DNA from: Clostridia bacterium
Lineage (GTDB): Bacteria; Bacillota; Clostridia; Christensenellales; UBA1242
Direction: 5' to 3'
Assembly (NCBI GenBank): GCA_017616705.1
Contig: JAFZXQ010000014.1
Location: 1-12,953 of the forward strand
DNA: 12,953 bases
The notes beneath the pieces were generated by a model that worked only from the letters and a program-made list of their open reading frames with translations, was not told the origin of the DNA and did no database searches. Shown in pieces: positions 1-6,287 of this stretch. How positions within the stretch are numbered: the stretch's first letter is position 1; each line of letters opens with the position of its first letter. The position numbers were made by a program, and so were the translations under genes.

Positions 1-200
1 GTAAGCGAGCCATTGTTATCTAATAAACTATCATCAATAACTAAGGCGTCAGGCTTAACTTCGTTAAAAGTTGTTAAAAAGTTTTCGTAATTAAAACTAT
101 TTTGATCTTTATGAATAATATTAAGATCAATTCCCTTAAAATTTTGTTTAATTATTTCAACTTGTTGCTTATTGCCATAACTTAAAACATAAAAGCCCAT
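1..200 (-). CDS. Unrecognised protein, N-terminal part only (cut by window edge)
   Basis: Reading the minus strand from ATG at 200 gives 66 open codons to the window edge, beginning MGFYVLSYGNKQQ. A GAGAGGT ribosome site lies 6-7 bases before the ATG. The visible part alternates short hydrophobic strands with polar stretches and includes the segment KPDALVIDDSLLD. A hydrophobic strand ending in paired Asp can occur in receiver-like or Rossmann-type folds, but this is too little to name a family. There is no signal peptide or membrane segment in the visible part. The gene is divergent from the EEP gene at 421 and has a good promoter of its own at 223-250. Coding status is likely from the start site and promoter; function is unknown. 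Confidence 0.7.
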   Translation of the reverse strand, partial: MGFYVLSYGNKQQVEIIKQNFKGIDLNIIHKDQNSFNYENFLTTFNEVKPDALVIDDSLLDNNGSL

Positions 201-222
201 AAATTTAACCTCTCTGACCATT

Positions 223-250
223 ATTTTAACATACTTTTTACTAAAATCAA
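223..250 (-). promoter_or_regulatory. Promoter for the partial gene at 1-200
   Basis: On the minus strand, TTGATT (250-245) is followed after 16 bases by TAAAAT (228-223), preceded by an extended -10 TG. This places the transcript start about 15 bases before the gene's ribosome site. The phased A-tracts at 252-290 begin directly upstream of the -35, where an UP element would lie. Confidence 0.6.
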
Positions 251-251
251 A

Positions 252-290
252 CAAAATATTCAAAAATATTCAAAAATATTCAAAAATATT
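252..290. repeat. Four phased CAAAAATATT tandem units (A-tracts)
   Basis: A 9-base unit CAAAATATT (252-260) is followed by three exact 10-base units CAAAAATATT (261-290). The A-tracts recur about once per helical turn, which is the arrangement that bends DNA. They sit between two divergent promoters, immediately upstream of the minus-strand -35 at 245-250. Confidence 0.85.
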
Positions 291-344
291 TTGACTGAAT
301 TGTTGGATATATTAAACTAAACGTTAATTATGGCTAATATTTAT

Positions 345-372
345 TTGTTAATATAATAATATATGTTATAAT
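345..372 (+). promoter_or_regulatory. Promoter of the EEP gene
   Basis: TTGTTA (345-350), a 16-base spacer, then TATAAT (367-372) preceded by an extended TGT. The predicted start is near 379, giving a leader of about 40 bases that carries AAAAGGAGG (404-412). A weaker alternative is TTGACT at 291-296 with a poor -10 around 313. Confidence 0.65.
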
Positions 373-420
373 CAAATTAATAAAACGTGCTTTAAAACTA
401 ATGAAAAGGAGGGAAATTTA

Positions 421-1515
421 ATGAAAGCGAAAAAAGTTATAAAAGGGATTTTGCTTTCTATTTTGTCAGTGTTTTTAGTCATTGTTTTAGTTGTTGCTGG
501 CTATTTGGTTTATGTTATTGCAAGTTATTCAAGAATTGCTGATAACCAAGCCCTAACCGTTAAAGCAATTTCAAGCACTGATGTTGCTCACGTTGGAACA
601 GAATATACTATTGTTACTCAAAATTTAGGCTTTGGAGCCTATACTGCTGACTTTACTTTCTTTATGGATGGTGGAACTCAGTCAAGGGCAAAGAGCAAGG
701 AGAGCGTTATTGATTGCATAACGCAAGGCGCTGATACGGCGATAACTTACAACCCAGACTTTGTTTTATTCCAAGAGGCTGATACTGATTCAGACAGAAG
801 CCACCACGTTAATCAACAATTACTTCTTGAAGAAAAGTTTGCTGATTATTCAGCTGCGTTTGCAGTTAACTACCATTCAGCATTTTTGATGTATCCAATT
901 TTTGACCCTCACGGAAAATCAAATAGCGGAATTGAAACATTTTCAAAACTAAATATAACTTCATCAGTTAGAAGAAGTTTGCCAATTTCAACATCATTTT
1001 CTAAATTCTTAGATCTTGATAGGTGCTATTCAGTTTCAAGAATTCCTGTTGAAGGCGGAAAAGAATTAGTTATTTATAACGTTCATCTTTCAGCTTATGG
1101 CGGTTCACCAGAGATTAGAACGGCGCAAATGACTATGCTTTTTGATGATATGCAAAAAGAATATGAGCAAGGAAATTACTGCGTTTGCGGTGGCGACTTT
1201 AACCACGATTTCACCGGCAACTCAACCCAAATTTTAAGCGGTAGCGAAAGCGTTGATTTTGGTTGGGCTCAACCATTCCCAGCAGATTTGCTTGCTAATT
1301 ATCCAAACGTAACAAGAGCAATAAATTATACTTGTGGTGAACAAAAAGCAACTTGCAGAAACTGCGACGTTCCTTATGGTGAAGATTGCTTTACTATTAT
1401 TGTTGACGGATTCTTAGTAACAAGCAATGTTAATGTTAATTACCTTGAAAACGTTCAAAAAGAGTTTGTTTATTCAGACCACAATCCAGTTGTTATGGTT
1501 TTTGAATTAGCATAA
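421..1515 (+). CDS. Membrane-anchored endonuclease/exonuclease/phosphatase (EEP) family hydrolase
   Basis: The 364-residue protein starts with a basic stretch and one hydrophobic segment (about residues 7-35), so it is probably anchored in the membrane with the enzyme domain outside; no lipobox is seen. The EEP metal-dependent phosphoesterase motifs occur in order: TQNLG (N68), FQEAD (E119), YNVHLS (N220, H222), GGDFNHD (D259, N261), VDGF (D329) and the closing SDHNP (D353, H354). All expected metal and catalytic residues are therefore present. The family includes DNases, sphingomyelinases and inositol phosphatases, so the substrate cannot be read from motifs alone. A cysteine cluster near residues 305-323 (C305, C312, C315, C323) may form disulfides or bind metal. 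The start is fixed by AAAAGGAGG eight bases upstream. It is a single-gene unit with its own promoter and terminator. Confidence 0.88.
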   Translation: MKAKKVIKGILLSILSVFLVIVLVVAGYLVYVIASYSRIADNQALTVKAISSTDVAHVGTEYTIVTQNLGFGAYTADFTFFMDGGTQSRAKSKESVIDCITQGADTAITYNPDFVLFQEADTDSDRSHHVNQQLLLEEKFADYSAAFAVNYHSAFLMYPIFDPHGKSNSGIETFSKLNITSSVRRSLPISTSFSKFLDLDRCYSVSRIPVEGGKELVIYNVHLSAYGGSPEIRTAQMTMLFDDMQKEYEQGNYCVCGGDFNHDFTGNSTQILSGSESVDFGWAQPFPADLLANYPNVTRAINYTCGEQKATCRNCDVPYGEDCFTIIVDGFLVTSNVNVNYLENVQKEFVYSDHNPVVMVFELA

Positions 1516-1520
1516 AATAA

Positions 1521-1557
1521 GCAATAAAAAAGAGCATTCAATGCTCTTTTTTGTTGC
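1521..1557. terminator. Bidirectional terminator between convergent genes
   Basis: The stem AAAAAAGAGCAT (1526-1537) pairs with ATGCTCTTTTTT (1541-1552) around a 3-base loop, and GCAA/TTGC extend it outside one mismatch. A-run and T-run flanks let it serve both strands. It lies between the EEP stop (1515) and the stop of the minus-strand gene (1559-1561). Confidence 0.9.
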
Positions 1558-1558
1558 T

Positions 1559-2938
1559 TTAAACTCTTTGTTGTTGTTCTTGTTCGTGTTCGATTTCAGG
1601 CCCTTGTTCTTTATGTTCTGGCAATATTTCAGGCTCTGGCTCTTCTTGGAATAAATAAGGATTTTCTTTGCGAACATCGTCGATTTCTTTTTGGCTTACT
1701 ATCGTTATTGATGGGCCATCATCATTTTTACTTTCTTCAGATTCTGGTTTTGAAAATCTTTCGATTTCTCCATATTTATTAATTCTATATGTAGAGTTTG
1801 TTTGTTGTTGGCTGCTATTAATATTTGAAGCTCCTTGAGGCTCACCAAAATTTCTTTGAATATCAATAAATCTAGATGGCTTAAATGAAGAAATAGCCCT
1901 AGCGGTTGGCATTATAATTGGGGTAAATTCAAGAGGAGAATTTAAAAAATTTTTAAATGATTCTATCGATTTACCGACCGATTCAAATGTCTGTTTCAAT
2001 AAATCTGTTATATGTAGCGCTCTTTTAGGGCGTTCTGTTTTTATGTTTTCTATTGGCCTTGTTGTAATAGTTGTATTAGGCTGTTGAGTGATGGTGGGTT
2101 TTGGTTGGATTGTTGTTGCCTGTGTCTGTTCAAATTGACTAGGTTGCCTGATTGGTTGAATAGGCTGAACTTGTTGAGCTTGACGAACACTTTGTTGGCT
2201 ATCAACAAGATAGTGACCTTCAGTGTAACTAGGAAGCCTTTGATTGCCTAAAAAAACCTCATTTCTCTCCAATCTACCTAGTTGCGTATTAACTGATACA
2301 GTATTAAAATCTCCAACCTCGTTAATTATAAGCCCCATAGCTTCAGCGTTTGGGTTTATATTTTTAAATATATCATTTAGATAAGTATATGTTGCAAGGT
2401 CATGTAAAGATGGGCTTGTTGTTAATCTATGGTTGCTAACATTGGGGTCGTGTGGATGAGTGTGACCGTGAATAATAACAGGCGATTTGTGACCAGAATT
2501 ATAAAAATAATCATTCATTACATTAAGAAGATTGTCTGATATATGTGCTTCAACATCTGAGTTGTTGGCCTGAGCGGTTCTTAATTCATTTTCAAAATCT
2601 TTTTTATCATAAACGACATCTTCAACAATAACGTTACCATTTTCATCTTTATAACCAAGCATAAAGAAAGCAAGTTCAGCGACGGTGCGTCTATCTCTTT
2701 GTTGATCTATTGTTTCTTGAAAGAAACCTAATTCATTTTTAAATTTTTCATCAATAATAATCTGTTCTGAACCTTGAGGTAAATTATTTGTTGACATTGT
2801 TGCACGTGCATATAAAGCAGGATTATTTCCTATAGTTGATAATCCATGGTTAATAACATTTTGCAAACCCTGATTACGTAAGGTTTGTAAGGTATTATTA
2901 TAGTCAGCTGTTGTTAGATTTCCATTTTGATCTGGCAT
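1559..2938 (-). CDS. JAMM/MPN-like metalloprotease domain protein with Gln/Pro-rich tail
   Basis: The protein has 459 residues from ATG at 2938. That start is preferred over the in-frame TTG at 2950 because GGAGA lies five bases before it and the promoter's predicted start (about 2952) leaves no room upstream. Residues about 85-220 look like a JAB1/MPN/Mov34 (JAMM) zinc-hydrolase fold: Glu88 in ELAFFMLGY, then HTHP (His159, His161), PS (Ser177) and Asp180, followed by a strand MGLIINE. The spacing from the second His to Asp is 19 residues, longer than the usual 11, so a loop insertion is needed. Residues about 245-300 are rich in Gln, Pro and Thr; the C-terminus is acidic and Gln-rich (EEPEPE, EQEQQQ). 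No signal peptide or membrane segment is seen. JAMM enzymes cleave isopeptide or peptide bonds or are phosphodiesterase-like; no partner gene is adjacent. The fold call is from motif reading only. Confidence 0.6.
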   Translation of the reverse strand: MPDQNGNLTTADYNNTLQTLRNQGLQNVINHGLSTIGNNPALYARATMSTNNLPQGSEQIIIDEKFKNELGFFQETIDQQRDRRTVAELAFFMLGYKDENGNVIVEDVVYDKKDFENELRTAQANNSDVEAHISDNLLNVMNDYFYNSGHKSPVIIHGHTHPHDPNVSNHRLTTSPSLHDLATYTYLNDIFKNINPNAEAMGLIINEVGDFNTVSVNTQLGRLERNEVFLGNQRLPSYTEGHYLVDSQQSVRQAQQVQPIQPIRQPSQFEQTQATTIQPKPTITQQPNTTITTRPIENIKTERPKRALHITDLLKQTFESVGKSIESFKNFLNSPLEFTPIIMPTARAISSFKPSRFIDIQRNFGEPQGASNINSSQQQTNSTYRINKYGEIERFSKPESEESKNDDGPSITIVSQKEIDDVRKENPYLFQEEPEPEILPEHKEQGPEIEHEQEQQQRV

Positions 2939-2958
2939 ATAAATCTCCAATTAATTTA

Positions 2959-2988
2959 ATTCTAAAACGAAAACGGAATATATGTCAA
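2959..2988 (-). promoter_or_regulatory. Promoter of the JAMM-like gene
   Basis: A perfect TTGACA (2988-2983), an 18-base spacer and TAGAAT (2964-2959) lie on the minus strand. The predicted start near 2952 gives a leader of only about 14 bases, just enough to hold GGAGA (2948-2944) before ATG at 2938. Confidence 0.75.
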
Positions 2989-3059
2989 ACATTTTAATTA
3001 TTTTAAAGAGGAAAGGCCTGTTTTATATTAACCAATTCATTGTTAAATCCTTATAGACG

Positions 3060-3097
3060 AAAAAAGAAGTTTTTTACACAAGGTAAACAACTTCTTT
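3060..3097 (-). terminator. Terminator of tRNA-Arg(UCG)
   Basis: On the minus strand, AAAAGAAGTTGTTTAC pairs with GTAAAAAACTTCTTTT apart from one mismatch, and a T-run follows. It begins right after the encoded CCA of the tRNA. Confidence 0.85.
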
Positions 3098-3172
3098 TGG
3101 CGCGCCTATCAGGATTCGAACCCGAACTAATGGTTCCGAAGACCATCGTGCTATCCATTACACTATAAGCGC
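3098..3172 (-). tRNA. tRNA-Arg, anticodon UCG (reads CGA)
   Basis: The minus strand folds into a full cloverleaf of 75 bases. The acceptor is GCGCTTA paired with TAGGCGC (one G-U), then discriminator G and an encoded CCA (3100-3098). The D stem is GTGT/GCAC, the anticodon stem ATGGT/ACCAT with loop CTTCGGA (anticodon TCG), and the T arm TCGGG-TTCGAAT-CCTGA. A weak promoter, TTGCAC (3214-3209) with CTTAAT (3190-3185), could drive it. A terminator follows at once, so it is a single-gene transcript. Confidence 0.96.
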
Positions 3173-3203
3173 AAGTTGATTTTTATTAAGTTTTGATAAT
3201 TTT

Positions 3204-3454
3204 AAAAAGTGCAAAAATTTTATTTTTGCGCGCATTTTTTAATTTAAATGCACCGATTTTGCAGTTTTTAATATTTAATAATACTATTGCAGTTTTTGCA
3301 TATTTTATAAATTTGCGTGATAGTATGTACTTTATAAAAATGCAATTTTTAAAATTAAAATGTAAAAAATATTTAAAATTTAATGATTTTTTACATAATA
3401 TTTTTAATTTTTGCATTTTAAATAAAATATTGTTTTTGCAAAAATTGGATTACT
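3204..3454 (-). ncRNA. Possible small RNA in very AT-rich DNA
   Basis: This stretch between the tRNA and the microprotein gene shows no convincing coding sequence but has the parts of a transcription unit on the minus strand. There is a strong promoter at 3461-3488, a predicted start near 3454, a large imperfect palindrome at 3334-3420, and a terminator-like hairpin (GCAAAAAT, 3-base loop, ATTTTTGC, then CTTTTT) at 3229-3204. Its length would be about 250 bases. Alternatives are a long leader for the tRNA or neutral AT-rich spacer. In this base composition, palindromes and promoter-like words arise easily. Confidence 0.35.
3334..3420. repeat. 87-base imperfect palindrome
   Basis: The inner arms ATGTAAAAAAT (3360-3370) and ATTTTTTACAT (3386-3396) are perfect inverted repeats. 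The outer arms TAAAAATGCA (3334-3344) and TGCATTTTA (3412-3420) share nearly the same centre (about 3377). The middle parts match only partly. Confidence 0.7.
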
Positions 3455-3460
3455 ACTTTA

Positions 3461-3488
3461 ATTTTACTACAATCTTTTTAATTGTCAA
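3461..3488 (-). promoter_or_regulatory. Orphan promoter reading toward the tRNA
   Basis: A perfect TTGACA (3488-3483), a 16-base spacer and TAAAAT (3466-3461) lie just downstream of the microprotein stop. The next gene on this strand is the tRNA, almost 300 bases away. Confidence 0.5.
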
Positions 3489-3494
3489 TAGTTT

Positions 3495-3599
3495 TTATAA
3501 ATCGTCAGCATCTTGCGTTGGTTTTTCTTTGGGGGTAATAGGCTTACCTGTGTATGAACCGTTGGGATCGAAATTTGTTGATTTATATTTTTTCTTCAT
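3495..3599 (-). CDS. 34-residue microprotein, DPNGSYTG / QDADDL type
   Basis: ATG at 3599 opens a 34-codon frame ending in TAA. The peptide begins MKKKYKSTNFDPNGSYTGKP and ends PTQDADDL. It is basic at the start and acidic at the end, with no membrane segment. A short peptide with an FDPxGSYTGxP core and a QDADDL tail resembles hypothetical microproteins I recall from Clostridia; that memory could not be checked here. The composition (Pro, Gly, Asp, Thr, GC-richer codons) stands out sharply from the AT-rich DNA beside it, which supports coding. The AAGG before the ATG is only one base away, too close for a normal ribosome site. Two TATAAT words (3619-3614, 3611-3606) suggest a very short leader. 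It is divergent from the methyltransferase at 3670. Function unknown. Confidence 0.65.
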   Translation of the reverse strand: MKKKYKSTNFDPNGSYTGKPITPKEKPTQDADDL

Positions 3600-3634
3600 G
3601 CCTTAATTATATTATTATATTATTTTTTTATAAC

Positions 3635-3663
3635 TTGAAATAGTGGGCGGGGAGTGGTAAAAT
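3635..3663 (+). promoter_or_regulatory. Promoter giving a leaderless methyltransferase mRNA
   Basis: TTGAAA (3635-3640), exactly 17 bases, then TAAAAT (3658-3663) with extended TGG. Transcription should start six or seven bases later, at or next to the ATG at 3670. The only purine-rich ribosome-like stretch, GGGGAG (3649-3654), lies inside the promoter spacer, so it would not be in the mRNA. Confidence 0.65.
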
Positions 3664-3669
3664 AAAAGT

Positions 3670-4452
3670 ATGAAAGAGCGAACCCAAAAAATTTTATCTG
3701 CGATTGTTAATAGCGGTGTTTTTATTAGCAACATTGACGAGCTTTTTGATATTTATACCGAAAACGAAATTCAAAATTATGAAGACATTTTTGAATGTAA
3801 AAGAGATTTCGCTAATTTTATTAATTCAGTTAAGGATAAATTTTTAGATTATTCTGAAGATAAAGATATTGAAATTAAGCGCGCTGCGTCTTCAGCTGAA
3901 CTTTATGTTGTTTATTATGGCGTTAAATTTTCAAAACATGTTAGATTAGAAAGCGAAAGGTTTTCAGACGCCGTTTTAAACATAGCGAAGGAAAATGGTT
4001 TTAAGAAGATTTTAGACGTTGGGTGCGGCCAACTTGCTTTATCTTCAATTTATCTTGCTAAAAATGGGCTTAACGTGACTTGTGTTGACCCAGAACTTGC
4101 ATTTAGCAATAAAACTTTTGAAAACTTAGGCGTTAAAGCGATAAAAGGTTTATTTGAAGATGTTGATTTAAGTGAGTTTGATTTGATTGTTGCAAAAAAG
4201 CCATGCCCTTCAATTAAAGAAATTGTTTTTACTTGTGATTCTAAAAAGATTCCGTTTTTTGTTGAACTTTGTGATTGTAATGCGCCAAACGGAAGAAAAC
4301 TTGATTGGATACCAATTTTAGAAAGTGAAACCCAAATAAAACATTGTGGCGATTATGTTTTTAGCCCATTATTAAAAACTACGGCAGCTGATTTTGGGTT
4401 AGAGCAGGGGGAGAAAACGCTTCACGACGTTATTATGCAAAGATTATTATAA
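3670..4452 (+). CDS. Class I SAM-dependent methyltransferase, substrate unknown
   Basis: The protein has 260 residues. An N-terminal helical region (1-100) precedes a Rossmann-type core. Motif I is ILDVGCGQ (114-121), the SAM-binding glycine loop, and is followed by a strand ending in Asp140 (VTCVDPE), which would hold the ribose. DLIVAKKPCPS (171-181) sits where the post-motif-IV loop is expected. A second cysteine cluster (FTCD, ELCDCN) follows. No target can be inferred: small-molecule and RNA methyltransferases both fit. The start is the first ATG and lies at the predicted transcription start, so translation is probably leaderless. No terminator separates it from the ABC gene, which begins 62 bases downstream, but that gene has its own promoter. 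Confidence 0.75.
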   Translation: MKERTQKILSAIVNSGVFISNIDELFDIYTENEIQNYEDIFECKRDFANFINSVKDKFLDYSEDKDIEIKRAASSAELYVVYYGVKFSKHVRLESERFSDAVLNIAKENGFKKILDVGCGQLALSSIYLAKNGLNVTCVDPELAFSNKTFENLGVKAIKGLFEDVDLSEFDLIVAKKPCPSIKEIVFTCDSKKIPFFVELCDCNAPNGRKLDWIPILESETQIKHCGDYVFSPLLKTTAADFGLEQGEKTLHDVIMQRLL

Positions 4453-4478
4453 ATAGTGTTTTATTTTATTGATTTTGT

Positions 4479-4507
4479 TTGCTGTTTTAGCGTTTGTTGC
4501 ATATAAT
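4479..4507 (+). promoter_or_regulatory. Promoter of the ABC operon, apparently leaderless
   Basis: TTGCTG (4479-4484), 17 bases, then a perfect TATAAT (4502-4507). The predicted transcription start falls at about 4513-4515, coinciding with the in-frame GTG at 4515. No ribosome site precedes any candidate start. Confidence 0.55.
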
Positions 4508-4514
4508 TTTTAAA

Positions 4515-6287
4515 GTGACTGATATAAAAAAGAAAAGGTTAGTAACAAAAATTGAAGTTCTGCTAATTTGTTTAGCAGTTGTTTTTATTGTTTGTCAGGT
4601 TATTCTTGACCTTGCAATTCCTGGGTTTATGAGCAATATAACAAAACTCATAAAACAAACAGATACCCAGGTTCCGCAAATTCTTTCTGAAGGCGGGTTG
4701 ATGATTCTTTGCGCGATTGGAAGCGGACTTTGCTCAATTATTGTTGGTTTTGCTATGGCAAGACTTAGCGCAGGGGTAACTAGAAACATTAGAAACAATA
4801 TTTTTGTTAAGGTCAGTGAACTTGGGGTTAGCGAGGTTCAAAAGTTTAGCACGGCTAGCCTTATAACCAGAACAACTAACGACGTTAGACAAGTTGCGAT
4901 GTTTATTGCGTTTGGGCTTCAAGTTATTATCAAAGCGCCAATTATGGCAACTTTAGCCATTGTTAAAATTGTTGGGAAAAGTTGGGAACTAAGCCTTGCA
5001 ACAATGGTTAGCGTTGGGTTAATGCTTGTTGTTTTCTTAATGGTTGTTTTGTTTGTTATTCCTAAGTTTAAAAAGATTCAAACGCAAACTGATGAACTTA
5101 ACAATGTTGCAAGAGAAAACCTGCTTGGGATAAGGGTTGTTCATGCTTTTAATGCCGAAGATTTTGAACAAAATAAGTTTGAAAAAACAAATAGTAATTT
5201 AACGAAAACAAACCTTTTTGTTGGAAGGCTAATGAGCGCGGTTAATCCGTTTATGAGTTTTGTTATGAACGGGCTTTCGCTTGTTATTTTTGTTATTGGT
5301 GCGTTTTTAATTAATAGCGCTGGAGACCTAGAAAAAATCGGTGTTTTTGGCGATATCGTTGTTTTCTCAAGTTATGCAATTCAGGTTGTTATTAGCTTTA
5401 TGCTTTTAGCAGTTATTCTCTTTATTCTTCCTAGGGCGATTGTTAGCATGCGAAGAATTAATGAGGTTTTAAAAACGAAATCAACTATTGTTTCAGGAGA
5501 TGGAGATTTTGAAACTAGCGCTGTTGGCGAAATCGAATTTAATGGCGTTAGTTTTTCTTACCCTGGCGCAAAAGAAAAAGTTTTAGAAGATATTTCATTT
5601 AAAGCAGATAGGGGACAAACAATAGCAATAATCGGGTCAACGGCCAGCGGAAAGAGCACGCTTGTTAACTTGCTTGCTAGGTTTTATGACCCAACAAATG
5701 GTGAAATTCTTGTTGATAATGTTAATATTTCAAATTATAAACTTGAAGACCTTTATAACAAGATTGGTTATATTTCTCAAACGTCAACGATTCTTTCAGG
5801 AACGATTTATGATAATGTTAGTTTAGGTAATGGATCAAACGGAAAGCCAAGCAGGGAAGATGTTTTAGAGGCTATTAAAATTAGCCAAGCGGAAGACTTT
5901 GTTTTAGCAAGAGAGAAAAATATTGATGATGATATTAACCAAGGCGGAACCAACCTTAGTGGCGGTCAAAAACAAAGGCTTAATATTGCTAGGGCGATTG
6001 CTAAAAAGCCAGAAATTTTAATTTTTGATGATAGTTTTTCTGCGCTTGATTATAAAACAGATAAGTTGCTTAGAAAGGCTCTTAAAAAAGAACTTAGCGG
6101 AACTACAATTGTTATTGTTGCGCAAAGGATTGGAACAATTAAAGACGCTGATTTAATACTTGTTTTAGATAACGGAAAAATTGTTGGAAAAGGAAGCCAT
6201 AAAGAACTTCTTAATAGTTGCAATGTTTATAAAGAGATTGCTTTAAGCCAACTTAGCGAGGAGGAACTCAAAGATGGCTCAAGGTAA
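4515..6287 (+). CDS. ABC exporter half-transporter, subunit with degenerate ATP site
   Basis: The protein has 590 residues from GTG at 4515. TTG codons at 4494 and 4497 would add seven residues, but they lie upstream of the -10 and have no ribosome site. A six-helix exporter membrane domain (about 1-330) is followed by an ATPase domain. Walker A is GSTASGKST (374-382), the signature is a perfect LSGGQ (481-485), and Walker B is ILIFDD, with Asp506 where the catalytic Glu is expected. The H-loop His is replaced by Gln537 (VAQR). Asp for Glu and Gln for His are the known marks of the non-catalytic subunit of heterodimeric exporters such as TM287/288, BmrCD and LmrCD. Its LSGGQ would complete the active site of the partner encoded next, which overlaps it by 14 bases. 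Likely job: export of drugs, lipids or peptides; substrate not readable. Confidence 0.9.
   Translation: MTDIKKKRLVTKIEVLLICLAVVFIVCQVILDLAIPGFMSNITKLIKQTDTQVPQILSEGGLMILCAIGSGLCSIIVGFAMARLSAGVTRNIRNNIFVKVSELGVSEVQKFSTASLITRTTNDVRQVAMFIAFGLQVIIKAPIMATLAIVKIVGKSWELSLATMVSVGLMLVVFLMVVLFVIPKFKKIQTQTDELNNVARENLLGIRVVHAFNAEDFEQNKFEKTNSNLTKTNLFVGRLMSAVNPFMSFVMNGLSLVIFVIGAFLINSAGDLEKIGVFGDIVVFSSYAIQVVISFMLLAVILFILPRAIVSMRRINEVLKTKSTIVSGDGDFETSAVGEIEFNGVSFSYPGAKEKVLEDISFKADRGQTIAIIGSTASGKSTLVNLLARFYDPTNGEILVDNVNISNYKLEDLYNKIGYISQTSTILSGTIYDNVSLGNGSNGKPSREDVLEAIKISQAEDFVLAREKNIDDDINQGGTNLSGGQKQRLNIARAIAKKPEILIFDDSFSALDYKTDKLLRKALKKELSGTTIVIVAQRIGTIKDADLILVLDNGKIVGKGSHKELLNSCNVYKEIALSQLSEEELKDGSR

Noticed and set aside
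2939..2950. TTG at 2950 as the start of the JAMM-like protein
   Set aside because: The GGAGA ribosome site overlaps that stretch and points to ATG 2938, and the promoter's predicted start at about 2952 leaves no leader for a TTG start.
3186..3416. Minus-strand open frame of 76 codons
   Set aside because: It is Lys/Phe/Ile-rich sequence produced by A/T runs, lacks a ribosome site, and spans the terminator-like hairpin.
3193..3606. Plus-strand open frame of 137 codons
   Set aside because: It has no ribosome site, reads Phe/Asn/Leu-rich low-complexity sequence from AT-rich DNA, and its end is the antisense of the better-supported microprotein at 3495-3599.
4494..4514. TTG at 4494 as the start of the first ABC subunit
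   Set aside because: No ribosome site precedes it, and the perfect TATAAT at 4502-4507 would lie inside the coding sequence; GTG 4515 fits the promoter better.
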